From assembly GCA_036346405.1 (NCBI GenBank), contig CM070548.1, positions 58,092,611 through 58,156,610 on the forward strand: a stretch of DNA of 64,000 bases, given 5' to 3'. Numbering within the stretch: position 1 is the first letter of the stretch; each line of letters starts with the position of its first letter. The stretch comes from Phyllostachys edulis. Taxonomy: Eukaryota; Streptophyta; Magnoliopsida; Poales; Poaceae. The notes beneath the pieces are model-generated. The model had not been told where the DNA came from. It saw only the letters and a list, made by a program, of their open reading frames with translations, and did no database searches. Of this stretch, positions 23,235 through 33,159 are shown in pieces. Both the position numbers and the translations under genes were made by a program.

Positions 23235-23722
23235 GTAGGTATAAAGAACTATCACAGATGGTTTTTTGTTGAAACTGTCTGTGAAGGTATGTCGGTTCTA
23301 TTTACAAACCGTAAAATTAGTTAGGTATAAAGACCTATCACAGACGGTTTTTTGTTGAAATTGTCTGTGAAGGTATAGTATCAGCGACAGTTTCCATTAA
23401 AAACCGTCTATGATACGTGGGATCTCACAGACGGTTCTATTTCCAAACCGTCAGTGATATGTCTCAAATCACAGACAGTTTGTAAATAGAACCGTCTGTG
23501 ACATCCTACGTATCACAGACGGTTTTTAATAGAAACTGTCTGTGATACTATACGTTCACTGACGGTTTCAAAAAAAACCGTCTGTGTTATGCCGTATCAC
23601 AGAAGGTTTTTGAACCTTCTTTAATAACTGCCTGTTATCACAGACATACAAATTCAGACGGTTCAAAAACCATCTGTGATGACGATTCTGAACCATCTGT
23701 GATGAGCCTGTATGTACTAGTG
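23235..23722. repeat. Right subterminal palindromic array and TIR
   Basis: About a dozen TCACAGACGGTTT or inverse AAACCGTCTGTGA units, usually as hairpins with a short A/T centre, ending in the TIR TGTATGTACTAGTG. Matches the left array. Confidence 0.88.
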
Positions 23723-23725
23723 AAC

Positions 23726-25661
23726 CACGACACCTAGTGAACGACCACGACAAACATTCCCCGACCAACAAACCAACCGGTAAGCTTACATGCTAGCCAA
23801 TCCCCTTCTAACCCTCCTGATATCATCATCACACAAAACACACTGCACACAATCAACACCGACCGGGCAAAGTGACCACAGAAGGAAAATACACCCTGCC
23901 CCTCGGCATTGGCACCAAGCTGCCAGTAGGTAGCCCGCTAAGAGCCACCATGCGCCCTCGGAGCAGGGATGAGCTCCCTGGCACACAACCCTCACCCCGA
24001 GTACCGACATGACGACCCTAGCTAGCAAAAACCCCAAGCATACATGGTAAAGATAGAAACAGACAAGATTGGAAGCAAAACAAAAATTTACAGAGTGTCA
24101 ATAGTGGAAGGGAAAATCATATGCATTAGGGTTTGAAGCCAAGACAGAATAACCACCACGCCTCTATGCATCATTATCACCAGAACCGCCACCAAACCAC
24201 CTAAGCCGCAAGCCTCTGTTGTTACCCTCAGAACCCACTGAAAAGCCAGCCATAAGCTCACCATGTCCACAACAACCATGCTATCACTCAAGTCACCACC
24301 AGCCACTCCCAAAAACCACCAAATACATCACCATGTCATTGAGCAAGCCCAACATACCAAGGAAACCACACCACAGAGCCCCCATAGAGAACCCACCAAA
24401 TTTATCACCATGTCGAGGAAAACGGACCAACCCTCAAACCCTAACCTGGCAAAAACGCTCTGCCACCACAATCCATAACCACCAAAGCCTTCCATGCCCA
24501 AAACAACATGCCCCCACCGAAGCCAGAGGAACCGATCCCACCTACCATCACCCAAATTCCCCAATACCCCAATAATATCACCAATTGACCCCAAATCAAA
24601 TTGGGAGAACAATTAGTAACAAGAAATTATAATACACGTAAAAGGAAAAAAGAAAAAAAAACGTCAGAATAGCCAAGCCCAGTAGCAAACCGGTGAGGAC
24701 GGCGAGGGGGGGGGGGCAACCAAGGATCTAATAAGCATCAGAGGTGGCGGAGACCCAAAGGGAGATCAACGAAGAAGGTGGCCGCAAGAACCCACCAGAG
24801 GAGGCGTCGGCGCAGATCTAGCGCCGACCCGGCGAGGAGAGCGCTAAGAGACCACCACATCCGGTAGGGAAGCTAGAGCCGATGGGGAGGAAAATCGCCA
24901 GGGCAGAAGAAATCGCCAGGGAGGAGGAAGGGGATGGGGAAAGAAACTGAGAGAGGAGAGGGTGAGGCAGTGTGTAGTGCGTGTGTGCACAGTGTGTGAT
25001 GTGCGTGTGTTGTGTTAGGTGTGCGGTGTGTTTAGCGCGTGTGTTTGTGTAGTGCTATGTGGTGTTTAGGTGTTTAGGTTTTCAGGTGTGTATGTGTTAA
25101 GTGTCGAGGTTTAGGTGTTAGGTGGGTGTGCTGAGTAGGTTTAGCGGTAGAATGCGCCGTTGGGTGAGGTTAGCGTTTTGCGTTGGTAGCATTTTGGGCG
25201 TGTGTATGTTGGGCGATGCTATGCGTGTGTAGCATATTGGTTGGTATAGTAAAATATAGTATTAGAGTAGTATTTAGGGCATGTACGCGTGTGCGTGTAC
25301 TACTGTGCGTGTACTACTGTGCGTGTAATGTTATAATTAGGGTACGAGTGTTTATCATTAGGGTTAGGATAATTTAGTTTAGGAAAATCCAAGTGTTCCG
25401 GATAAAAGTAGCCTAACCCTTTCTGTTTAAGAACCAACCCAAGTTAGGGGCCAGCACGTGTGAGATTTTTTTTTCACGACCTTAGGATCTAAAACTAACA
25501 AGTCGTAGGAAAAATAGCCAATGGGTAATGCTAACCTATCAAGGGTCCGAAAAAATTTAATTATAATATGCTAAATAATGGAACATCGAATTAATGTAAG
25601 CATAATATCACCCAAATGACTAAGTATTTATTTATTATATGCGTCTGCTGTATATTTGCAG
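23726..25661 (+). repeat. Right part of the 11553 LTR: leader and intron-like DNA
   Basis: Contains the donor-like CCG|GTAAGC at 23779 and an A/C-rich leader open in several frames (for example 24219-24575, Pro/His/Thr-rich). A purine-rich segment to about 24965 follows, including a G run at 24706-24715. No gene recognised. Confidence 0.5.
24968..25335. repeat. GT-rich low-complexity tract
   Basis: Irregular GTGTGTGC, GTGTAGTGC and GGTGTTTAGG units on the + strand. No regular period seen. Confidence 0.75.
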
Positions 25662-25733
25662 AAAACAATCCGGTTCAGGTAGGAGTATTTGATCTAGTAT
25701 CCGTCGACGCCGATCCTTACTACGAATACGAAG
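25662..25733 (+). other. Acidic mini-exon-like block in LTR (72 nt)
   Basis: TATTTGCAG acceptor, then 2 nt + 23 codons + 1 nt ending ...SVDADPYYEYE, followed by donor GAAG|GTAAAC. Same split phase as the blocks in four other LTR families of the window. Two alternative frames contain stops, so only the phase-conserved frame is open. Confidence 0.5.
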
Positions 25734-26691
25734 GTAAACCTATCTCTTGAACATCAACTTAGTTATATCAAATATAAAAGTTACTTTGCTGTAAGATATA
25801 TGTATTGCATTAAAATTATCTCTCAAAATCAAATCGGATAAAAGAAAGAAGAGAAAATGAAAGAGATGAAGATGAGAAAAGAGTAGTCCAGCTGAAGAGG
25901 AGTAGCTGGGCTGTAAGAGTATATACCAAGGCTGGTAAAGGGGGCCTATAGCAGGAAAGAGAAGAGGGAAGAGGTGGGACCCTTTACATATGGATAATAT
26001 ATAAGGACCAACAAAACTCTTATTCGGTAAGAGGCCGTATTTAAGTGGCAACCATTTTCCCGTTTTGGCAGGCAGAAAATGCTACTTTGTTACGTAATTA
26101 TACTCTTCACATCGGGTAAGTAATATCATATGAGTTATGGAGGATCCCAGGATAGGTAGGAAGAGTCCGGAAGTGGGGAATCCAAGGCGCTATAGTAGCA
26201 CATGTGGAGTATTGGGTGTGGGGATGACCGGCCCGACCAACATTACGGAAACTTGGTGGAGGACTAGGTGAGCGCCTCAGGACACCGACGAAAAATAATG
26301 GGTGGAGACTTAATCACGTAACATGGAAAACGTTCTGTACTCTGAACTTGACACCGCATCAAAGGAAATACGAGAGACCTAGCTTAAGAGAGCTCAGAGT
26401 AGTTATGGGTAAAGTGGTACAAGCCTACGCGGTGCTATATAAAACCATGAATTCATGCCTATCTCCTGGATTGGAGTCTATAGTGACCACTAGGGGTCTA
26501 TCTTCTCACCGAGTGATAAGTAGTCTTTTCTGAATTAAAACTGCCACTTAAATTTGGTAAACTAGTTTCCAGAAAAAGAAATGAGCTAGAAAATATGATA
26601 ATCAATAGAGAAGAGTCATACAGTGCATCTTTGCTAATATTGCTTGCTGAGTACACTAGTACTCATTCTTGTTATAATTCTCCTTTGTTAG

Positions 26692-26825
26692 ATCCTAGTC
26701 CAACCGGGGATTACCTTGAGTGGGACAAAGGATACGCAGGTGTCGAAGAGACCGCAGGAGACGAGGGCGCTTACTACAAGGACCAGGGCAAGGTGGATAC
26801 CTTATTTAGCGAGTGGGACGAGTAG
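26692..26825 (+). other. Terminal exon-like block of LTR small ORF (134 nt)
   Basis: Acceptor TTTGTTAG, then 2 nt + 43 codons + TAG at 26823-26825. The peptide is strongly acidic and aromatic (GDYLEWDKGYAGVEE, ..., TLFSEWDE). The phase continues from the mini-exon at 25662-25733. This is the longest terminal block of the five families, so it is the best test case for real coding. Confidence 0.5.
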
Positions 26826-27089
26826 ACGACCGGTGGAGTAGAGCAGGCAAGTGAGGGGATTTCTTTTCCCATTGTAGTTAAATACTTGTACTAAAGACCA
26901 TAGCCTTGTGTGGCTACCTGCTGTAATAATGTGTAGTTTCTATCTTATTGTTCTGTTGCGTTAACTTTGGTAAGGCTTATTAATCAGTTATTATTCGTCG
27001 GAGTGGTGTCCTACAGGGTAGACAAATAATAATCCATATGCTTAGGTGTGATTACCCTTCGAGGGAATGACACAGGGCGCCACAGTAAC

Positions 27090-27426
27090 TTATGGAGTAC
27101 ATTTTTGTGCTCACCCTTGCTTAATAAATTGTTGTTCAGAGGAGAAAGACTTCACAACTGCTGAGGATCTCGACGACTAGGCTGCCCCCCAGTCGATTGC
27201 CTACAACAAATTAGCTGGGCTCTACTCCTTCTTCTTTGTCTTCTGATGTGTTCTTTATTGTTGGCTTATAAGCCCTTTCTTGTAATAAACTCTGATATTT
27301 ATTAATAAAGTTGCACGATTTATGGATGTTACCATATTTGTTTACTGTGTAGACTAGCTATTGTTCTAGGGACTATTGTAGAATACACAGAGGATTTGGG
27401 GGTGTTACTTCCGGGTTCAACTAACA
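27090..27426 (+). repeat. Last piece of gypsy 5' LTR (R/U5)
   Basis: Collinear with 32846-33159 of the 3' LTR. Contains the block 27140-27180: acceptor GTTGTTCAG, 2 nt + EKDFTTAEDLDD + TAG, the same terminal-exon layout as the other families. TTGTAATAAA-like polyadenylation sequence lies near 27281. Confidence 0.75.
27140..27180 (+). other. Terminal exon-like block of LTR small ORF (gag-only gypsy)
   Basis: 41 nt = 2 nt + 12 codons + TAG, identical in length to the block at 1297-1337 although the peptide differs (EKDFTTAEDLDD). The equivalent 3' LTR site (about 32894-32933) has lost the AG acceptor. Confidence 0.45.
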
Positions 27427-27439
27427 TGGTATCAGAGCC
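27427..27439 (+). promoter_or_regulatory. Primer binding site (tRNA-iMet type)
   Basis: TGGTATCAGAGCC directly after the 5' LTR, the standard initiator-Met tRNA complement used by grass Ty3/gypsy elements. It marks the 5' end of the interior. Confidence 0.92.
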
Positions 27440-27981
27440 ATATCGACTGTAGGTCGTGACCTAGTTAGAATAGCCATTAGTTGGAAAACTTCAAAACTTA
27501 ATTTATATAAGAAGAAAAAAATAAATTGTTCTCTCCTCATCTTTGGTCATCTATCTATCTTTAGCTTCTTCATAGCAATTCTTTCTTGCCTAATTCTCCC
27601 CTCACCATTTTATAATGTTAAATTGATCCTCTTTCCCTCGTAAATTTCTATAGTTGGTCAACACGCTTCTTACCATTACATTCAAGACCACAAGATATGA
27701 AGCCATCAAGAGATCATCGTCACACAAGATTCACCGAAGATCATTTTATCAGACAAAGCCATATAGCCTAAGTTTGTGAAAGACTCATTCTATGTATTAA
27801 GTCGCTTCACCAGATTAAGAGTCTCGATCGAGTAGAGCGTTGTATAAAGTTATTAAGTTTTTCTGAAAAACTTTTGAGTTTGTTCTTTCGTTTGGGAGTG
27901 TTGTTTTGCTTTATATCCTTAGTTCTTCTTTTGTCTCTCTCCTAACCTGTGCCTCCTCTAACTTCCTAGAGTAACCGATAG
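27440..27981 (+). other. Gypsy leader (untranslated)
   Basis: AT-rich stretch between PBS and gag ATG with no open frame of note. Confidence 0.6.
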
Positions 27982-28960
27982 ATGGTGAACACTCGTCGCT
28001 CTAAAAGTGGAACCAACGTCAATAATGATGTCCCGAGGAATGGCAGTGCTCCAATTCCACCACCACCAGGAACCAATGGACCTAACTAGTGTCAAATGAT
28101 GGCCAACCAGTCCCATCTGATTGATCTGCTTGCCCAGTCACTTAATCAAAATCAGAATCAACAGGCAGCTTCAGCCTATGCTCCTCCTCCACCATCACCA
28201 CCTCAAAGGACCAACCTGTCAGAATTTATGAGGATGCGTCCACCAACTTTTTGATGCAGCACCGAGCCTATGGATGCAGATGATTGGCTCTGGGCAATTG
28301 GTAAAAAGCTAGAAATCTCACAGTGCAGTGATCGTGAGAGAGTTTTGTTTGCTTCTCATTAGCTTATGGGACTAGTTTCCCAGTGGTGGGATAATTACAG
28401 CATATCTCACACTGATGACCAGACCATCACCTGGAATGAATTTGTGCGAGCCTTCCGACGTGCACATATTCCTTTTGGCATGATGACCCTCAAGAAGAAG
28501 GAGTTTCGCTCACTACGCCAAGGCAATCCCTAAGTGAATTCAATCAACTGGCACGCTACGCACCGAAAGATGTTGCAAAAGATGAAGACAAGTAGGAGAG
28601 ATTCCTTGAAGGACTCAATGATGATCTATCCGTATAACTGATCTCCCAAGATTATTTTGATTTTCAGCAGCTAGTCAACAAGGCGATCCATCAAGAAGGC
28701 AGGCACCAGGAGATAGAGGACCGCAAGAGATGAATGGCTGCACAGAAGTTCAACCCTGAAAGTCTTCCTAGAGCTAGAGGAACGTCATCGTATCAAGTCA
28801 GATTCCAGCTAGCAACTTCAACTGAAACACCAACAACAATCCAGTCAGCTTGGAGTCCTCCAACACCTCAGAGGGTGACCAGTCGTAGAATGACTCATCC
28901 TATGCCACATGCATTACATGTTTCAACTGCCATGAGGTTGCGCATTTTGCTAGTAAATGT
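27982..28960 (+). pseudogene. gag: Ty3/gypsy gag (retrotransposon gag domain plus zinc knuckle)
   Basis: ATG at 27982 begins MVNTRRSKSGTNVNND. The gag core includes MDADDWLWAIGKKLEI, SQWWDNYSISHTDD, WNEFVRAFRRAHIPFGMM and FNQLARYAPKDVA, the classic RNA/particle-forming domain. A CCHC zinc knuckle (CFNCHEVAHFASKC) lies at 28919-28960. Stops occur near 28087, 28252 and 28360, and frameshifts near 28530 and after 28730. About 230 bp after the zinc knuckle the PPT begins, so there is no room for pol. The protein would have packaged element RNA in cis or served with pol supplied in trans. Confidence 0.88.
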
Positions 28961-29186
28961 CCAAAGAAGCACAAAACAACAAATCTGGCCAACTCTAAAG
29001 TTCCAACAGTCAACACCACACATGCAAACAGAAAGCCACAGAATTCTAGAAAAGGACGTTTGTACAACGTCACAGCTCAAGCCCCATCAAATGAGGAGCA
29101 GAGTACGTTCGAAGACAATTCCAATTGAAGACCTTGTATTTCAACTTTCTTTCTAGCCTCTCCGAATCTCGGGGACGAGATTCCTT

Positions 29187-29203
29187 TTAAGGGGGGGGGG
29201 TAG
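29187..29203 (+). promoter_or_regulatory. Polypurine tract
   Basis: TTTTAA followed by ten G, two bases before the 3' LTR. It primes plus-strand DNA synthesis in LTR elements. Confidence 0.88.
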
Positions 29204-30000
29204 TTTGTAACATCCCAAGTTATCTTACCAAAATAAAATTAATAAAGTTATTATTTTATTGTATTTTTTGAGATTTAAAAGAGTTTTATTGCTTTTCTTG
29301 AATTTCCTAAATTTTAAAAGGCAAAAATAAATTTATTGAGTTTTCTGGGTATTTATTTGGATTTTAAGTTAAAAAGGAAAATTTAATTAATTTCTAGAAT
29401 TTTTGGATTTTAAAAGGCTTTTCCTATCTTCCGAAATTAAAAATAATTTACCTACAAAATTAAAAGCCAACTTAAAGTTGGAAATAATTTTATTAAGTTA
29501 AAAATAATTCAAGGAATTTTGTGAATTTTTCTGGAATTGTTGAACTCTATTTTCTATTTTCTAAAAGCCTATTTACTTTGTTGCATTTTCTGAAAATCGA
29601 AAATTCATTAAAAATCTCGTTTTCTCTTTTGGGCCAAAACCCATTTATCAGCTTGTTTTTTTTCTCCAGCCTATTTCCCATTTTTCCACCCGCCGGCCCA
29701 ACCCACCCCCTTCTCTGTATCTTCCTCTCACTTACCTGTAGGGCCCACACGTCAGCCTTAGTCCCTTTCTTCCTCCCCACTTCTTCCCGCACGCCCGTCT
29801 GCCATGGCCGCCTCGCAAGCTTCTTAGTGCCGCCGTTTTTCTTTCGTTTTTCCTGCGCGCACGTGCGCCTCATCCTTCCTTTATCCCGCTGCCCCCATTT
29901 CTCCCTTATCCCCTCTCTTAGAGCACCGTTTCGCCGAAAATCACAACGGCCGCCGCAAAGCTCACGCGCCCGATCTCCTCCCCGACCACCCCTCCGCCCC

Positions 30001-30007
30001 TATAAAT
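30001..30007 (+). promoter_or_regulatory. TATA box of 3' LTR
   Basis: CCCCTATAAATGAGC, same context as 4627 in the 5' LTR. It could drive transcription into the right flank. Confidence 0.55.
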
Positions 30008-30634
30008 GAGCACCCCGGGAGTCCTCCTTTTCCTTCATCTCATTCCCCAATTCTCTCCCCTCTCCCCTCCTCTACTCACCGGATTTTGAGATTTTCTCGC
30101 CATCGGCCGCCACTCCTTCCATTGCCATTTTCGCCACCGTCAATGACTATCAGCCGCCTTAGACCCCATCCCCGGCTTCACCTCTCGACGTTCTACATCG
30201 GGCTCTCCTCGCCTTCACCGGAAACTCACCAGAGCACTTCGCCACTGAGAGCCCGTTTGCGCCACCGCCGCCCTCATCACCAGCGATCCTTGCCCATCTA
30301 GCCATTGACAAGGAGAGCACCACCACCCCCTTGTTCTCCTCTCTCCGATGATGCCCTCGCCGCCGGTTGCCGCGCCGCCAAACGTCGGCAACCACGGTTT
30401 CCATGCACCACCACACACGTCACCGCCATGTGGCACCACATCATCGCCATCTCACCATATCGCATATGTGGCTTCCACATCATCGCCCACGAGGCATTTT
30501 TGTTTTCCTTTAGAAAAACAATTCGGCCAGGAATCCAAAATCCCTCGCTGACATCATGCTCACGCAATAAAGGGAGTTTCCTTTAAAAAACAATCCCACA
30601 AATTCTGAAAATTCCAATTCTATCATTTCATGTG

Positions 30635-31446
30635 TGACGAGGATCTAATAAACCTCATTTTATTATTTATCTATAATTCTTATTATGGGTGAATATGACG
30701 TCATACAGTTCTTGAGTATACCCCTTATAATCATAAGGGAGAAGCCAACCATCTGGTCGTAAGCTCTTCTATGACCATCCTCATAGTCGTAAATCTTTCT
30801 ACGACTGTTTCATGATCGTAAGTGCTGCTACAATCACCATCTAGTCGTAAGTTCTTCTACGACCAGCCCCAAGTCGTAAGTTATTCCATGACTACTTCAT
30901 GGTCATAAGCCCTTTTACGACTAAGTCAGCTACGACCACACTATGATCAATAAAGCCTGCAGACAAGTAGGCCCAATTGATTAGGGAATCTAAGCAGACA
31001 ATATACGCTGTTATTCTCTGGAATAACTGCATGTTACGCACCATTATCTCTGACTAGAAACTACCAGGCGACGTGGAGGAGTTAATACCCTAGCGATTAC
31101 TACCAACAATGCGCCCATTACTTGGAATGATGAGGCACCTCTTGGCCTAATGAAACGGCTACCTCTACGAACACTATAAAGGGCTATGGCCAGAGATAAT
31201 GAGGAGAGGGCGGATTAGAGACATACAATCGAACATACATACTGAGTAGCAGGGAAAATCGTAGCATTTTCTACTGATTGTAACCAGTATACTCAATACA
31301 TACACACAGGAGTAGGGTTGTTATTCTCTCCGGAGAAGGCCCGAACCTGTATAAAAATCTCCGTGTCAATCTCTCTGCGTGATTTCAGTCTTGGAGACCC
31401 CCGAATCAAACAATCTTTACGTAAAATCGGTTCTAAAACACCGACA
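30635..31446 (+). mobile_element. 812-bp solo LTR inside the 3' LTR
   Basis: TGACGAGGATC...CACCGACA, flanked by a perfect 5-bp duplication ATGTG (30630-30634 and 31447-31451). The empty site is preserved in the 5' LTR near 5270. It contains ACTATAAAGG near 31181, a CTCCGGAGAAGGCCCGAACCTG-like R/U5 segment and an end ...ACCGACA as in grass TAT-type gypsy LTRs; the clade is inference. No PBS or internal part is present, so it is a product of LTR-LTR recombination. Confidence 0.9.
30752..30935. repeat. Array of GTCGTAAG...CTACGAC hairpins in solo LTR
   Basis: About six imperfect units of ~32 bp, each with GTCGTAAG and an inverted CTACGAC or TACGAC separated by 5-8 bp. Probably U3 enhancer-type repeats of that family. 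Confidence 0.75.
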
Positions 31447-31602
31447 ATGTGAATTTCTATCTTCCAAGAGCCCGTTCTCCTTCGTTCGAGCTCGAGCTCC
31501 GATTCAAGTGATTCAAAATTCATCTAAAATCAAGATCTAGCTATATATACCAAAATTATTTAATTTGGATTTTGTTTGAATTTGGCTCGTTTTTGCATAT
31601 AG

Positions 31603-31641
31603 ATTTCGACGCCATTTGAGAACAACAACTAATTAAGGAAG
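31603..31641 (+). other. Degenerate mini-exon-like block in 3' LTR (39 nt)
   Basis: GCATATAG acceptor, then AT-TTC-GAC..., 2 nt + 12 codons + 1 nt, then GAAG|GCAAGT. It keeps length in multiples of three and phase, but has an internal TGA. Confidence 0.35.
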
Positions 31642-33159
31642 GCAAGTTACATCCTTTGATCATGTTTGATCCCATTATTTCAAATTATTTAAATTATGTT
31701 TTAAACTATTATGGCATGCTTATTTATATTTAATTTAATTTAAATTCCTGTTTTAAATTTATAGTTATTCCCAATTGCATTTGTATAGCCAAATCTTGAC
31801 ATTGAAATATCCATACCTTCTACCTTAGTTAAAATCTAGTTTATGCAGTTGTATAAACTGGAACATTTTGGGAAAAAAAATTAAGCTTATCCATGCTTAG
31901 ACCTGAAATATTTGATTTGAGAATTTTTAGCCAAAAGTCAAATGTGATTTAATTTGTATCCATAGCATTGTTGTGCCATGGAAGTTTGTAAATGACTTTT
32001 AAAAATGAAATAAAATTATGAAAATTGGTTTGGACTTGGGCGAACTAGATAGTTGGCGGGTACAAGTTTATGCACGGGCTCAATTCAGTGAATGGTTGAG
32101 GCTGAGTGATTGTTTTGGATGTTTTCTAGTTAATTAAGGACCGGTCTACGAGCTATGGATTGTTGAGCCGTTCTGTACTACTACAAGTCTAGTATGGGAC
32201 AGACCAGGCTAATTAATTTGCAATGTTCTATTGTTAGTTGTGCCATATTGATGTGTGAGTGTCAGAATGACCTACTTTTTATATATTCCCATATGGCGCA
32301 AGAGGGGGCTTCCAGCAGATGGTGTAATCCAAAGGAAGTGAAACCTTAGCAGGCATGACTACTTTGGGATGGCGTATTGTAAAGGCATTGTGATAATCAC
32401 TTAGTCGCATACCAACAGAAGTGTCAGACGGATATTAATAGTTGATTATCTCTTGTGGGTAAAGTTGTACAACATCTACAGAGTGTCAAACTATTCGAAT
32501 AGACGTGTCCACGGTCATGGACATACTGAGCAAACCCTTTCGTGGATTAGACTTTGATTTTATTTTCAAAATAATTATAAAATAGTTTATGAGATGGATG
32601 GGTGTCCATGAGAAAATTGTGGGTTGAAGCCCCGGGTTGGTGCCCGTATTTAAGTTAGTGTTTGGTTGTTGCCTACACTTGCTTTGTTAATTCGGTTAAA
32701 ACTCAATTTTTAGATATTATAAAATTTGAGCTTTTGAACTTAGCTATTGTATTTAAAATGTCAAATATTGCTTTTGCACAAACAATCCTATAAGCATTCC
32801 TTTGATAATATCGATGCATGTATTAACTCTGTTATGGTGTAACTTGTGTAGTACATTTTTGTGCTCACCCTTGCTTAATAAAATGTTCTTCAAAGTAGAA
32901 GGACTTTGCAACAGCTGAGGATCTTGGCGACTAGGCCGCTGCCCCAGTCAATTGCTTGTGGTAGATTAGCTGGGCTCTACTAGTTCTTCTTCGTCTTCCG
33001 CTGTGTTCTTTATTGTTGGCTCGTAAGCCTTTCTTGCAATAAACTCTGATATTTATTAATAACGTTGTGCAATTTATGGATGTTACTATATTTATTTACT
33101 GTATACACTAGCTACTGTTTTAGGGACTAGTGTAGAATACATAGAGGATTTGAGGATTT

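Larger units (their letters stand above)
12656..23722 (+). mobile_element. CACTA/EnSpm transposon with decayed tnp2 and TnpA-Ulp1 genes
   Basis: Starts CACTACTACAAAACAGGC and ends with the inverted GCCTGTATGTACTAGTG, flanked by 3-bp duplication AAC (12653-12655 and 23723-23725). Subterminal regions carry many inverted copies of a TCACAGACGGTT motif. It encodes a tnp2 (TNPD-like) transposase at 13241-16456, a minus-strand ORF of unknown function at 16721-17287 and a TnpA-like gene with a C-terminal Ulp1 cysteine protease at 19989-23107. All three carry stop codons, so the copy is no longer autonomous. Confidence 0.92.
11553..27084 (+). mobile_element. Solo LTR of a second long-LTR gypsy family, split by a CACTA
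   Basis: Begins TGTGAGAACCC and ends GGGCGCCACA, flanked by GTAAC (11548-11552 and 27085-27089). Removing it restores the host LTR in 3' LTR order. After subtracting the CACTA (12656-23722) about 4.5 kb remains. No second copy of the ends, PBS or pol is visible, so I read it as a solo LTR. Plus orientation is inferred from a TATA-like ATTTAAAAACC near 12340, a donor CCG|GTAAGC at 23779 and the exon-like blocks at 25662 and 26692. The family may be RIRE3/RIRE8/Retrosat-like, but this is a guess. Confidence 0.7.
505..27426 (+). repeat. 5' LTR of the gag-only gypsy, in four pieces
   Basis: Collinear with the 3' LTR at 29206. The pieces are 505-1062, 4374-6619, 11459-11552 and 27090-27426, about 3.2 kb once insertions are removed. 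Each break is bounded by a short target duplication and the pieces rejoin exactly in 3' LTR order. The right edge is near 27421-27426, immediately before the PBS. The reverse solo LTR at 1063 starts TGTTGAACC, implying a normal LTR end of GGTTCAACA; here the end reads GGTTCAACTAACA. Confidence 0.85.
505..33159 (+). mobile_element. Gag-only Ty3/gypsy retrotransposon, heavily nested
   Basis: Two long direct repeats starting TGTAACATCCCAAGTTAT lie at 505 and 29206. Between them are a tRNA-iMet-type primer binding site (27427), a degraded gag (27982-28960) and a polypurine tract ending in ten G (29187-29203). The interior is only about 1.8 kb and contains no protease, reverse transcriptase or integrase, so the element depended on an autonomous relative. 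LTR length without insertions is about 3.1-3.2 kb. The 5' LTR is interrupted by a reverse solo LTR, a Pack-CACTA and an LTR element that itself contains a CACTA. The 3' LTR contains another solo LTR and lacks its last ~25-30 bases. LTR style, PBS and PPT context (CTCGGGGACGAGATT before the PPT) fit the Tekay/Del chromovirus group; that clade call is inference. Confidence 0.88.
29206..33159 (+). repeat. 3' LTR of gag-only gypsy, truncated at right end
   Basis: Starts TGTAACATCCCAAGTTAT; about 3.14 kb without the solo LTR at 30635-31446. Matches the 5' LTR throughout until AGAGGATTTGAGG near 33159, after which unrelated sequence begins. The terminal ~25-30 bp are missing and no target duplication remains. 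Confidence 0.85.

Noticed and set aside
12656..23722. CRISPR-like array from repeated TCACAGACGGTT units
   Set aside because: Units are alternating inverted copies without regular spacers, lie in CACTA subterminal regions and are in a plant genome.
24219..24612. 118-codon + strand and 94-codon minus strand frames
   Set aside because: Overlapping antisense frames in CCA/ACC-rich DNA with no recognisable domain; composition effect in LTR leader.
11553..27084. Treating 11553-27084 as a full-length LTR element with its own pol
   Set aside because: All coding sequence inside belongs to the nested CACTA. There is no second LTR copy, PBS or PPT.
27427..27439. tRNA gene (initiator Met) from the 13-base match
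   Set aside because: Only the primer binding site is present; no cloverleaf. The same applies at 45870 and 59102.
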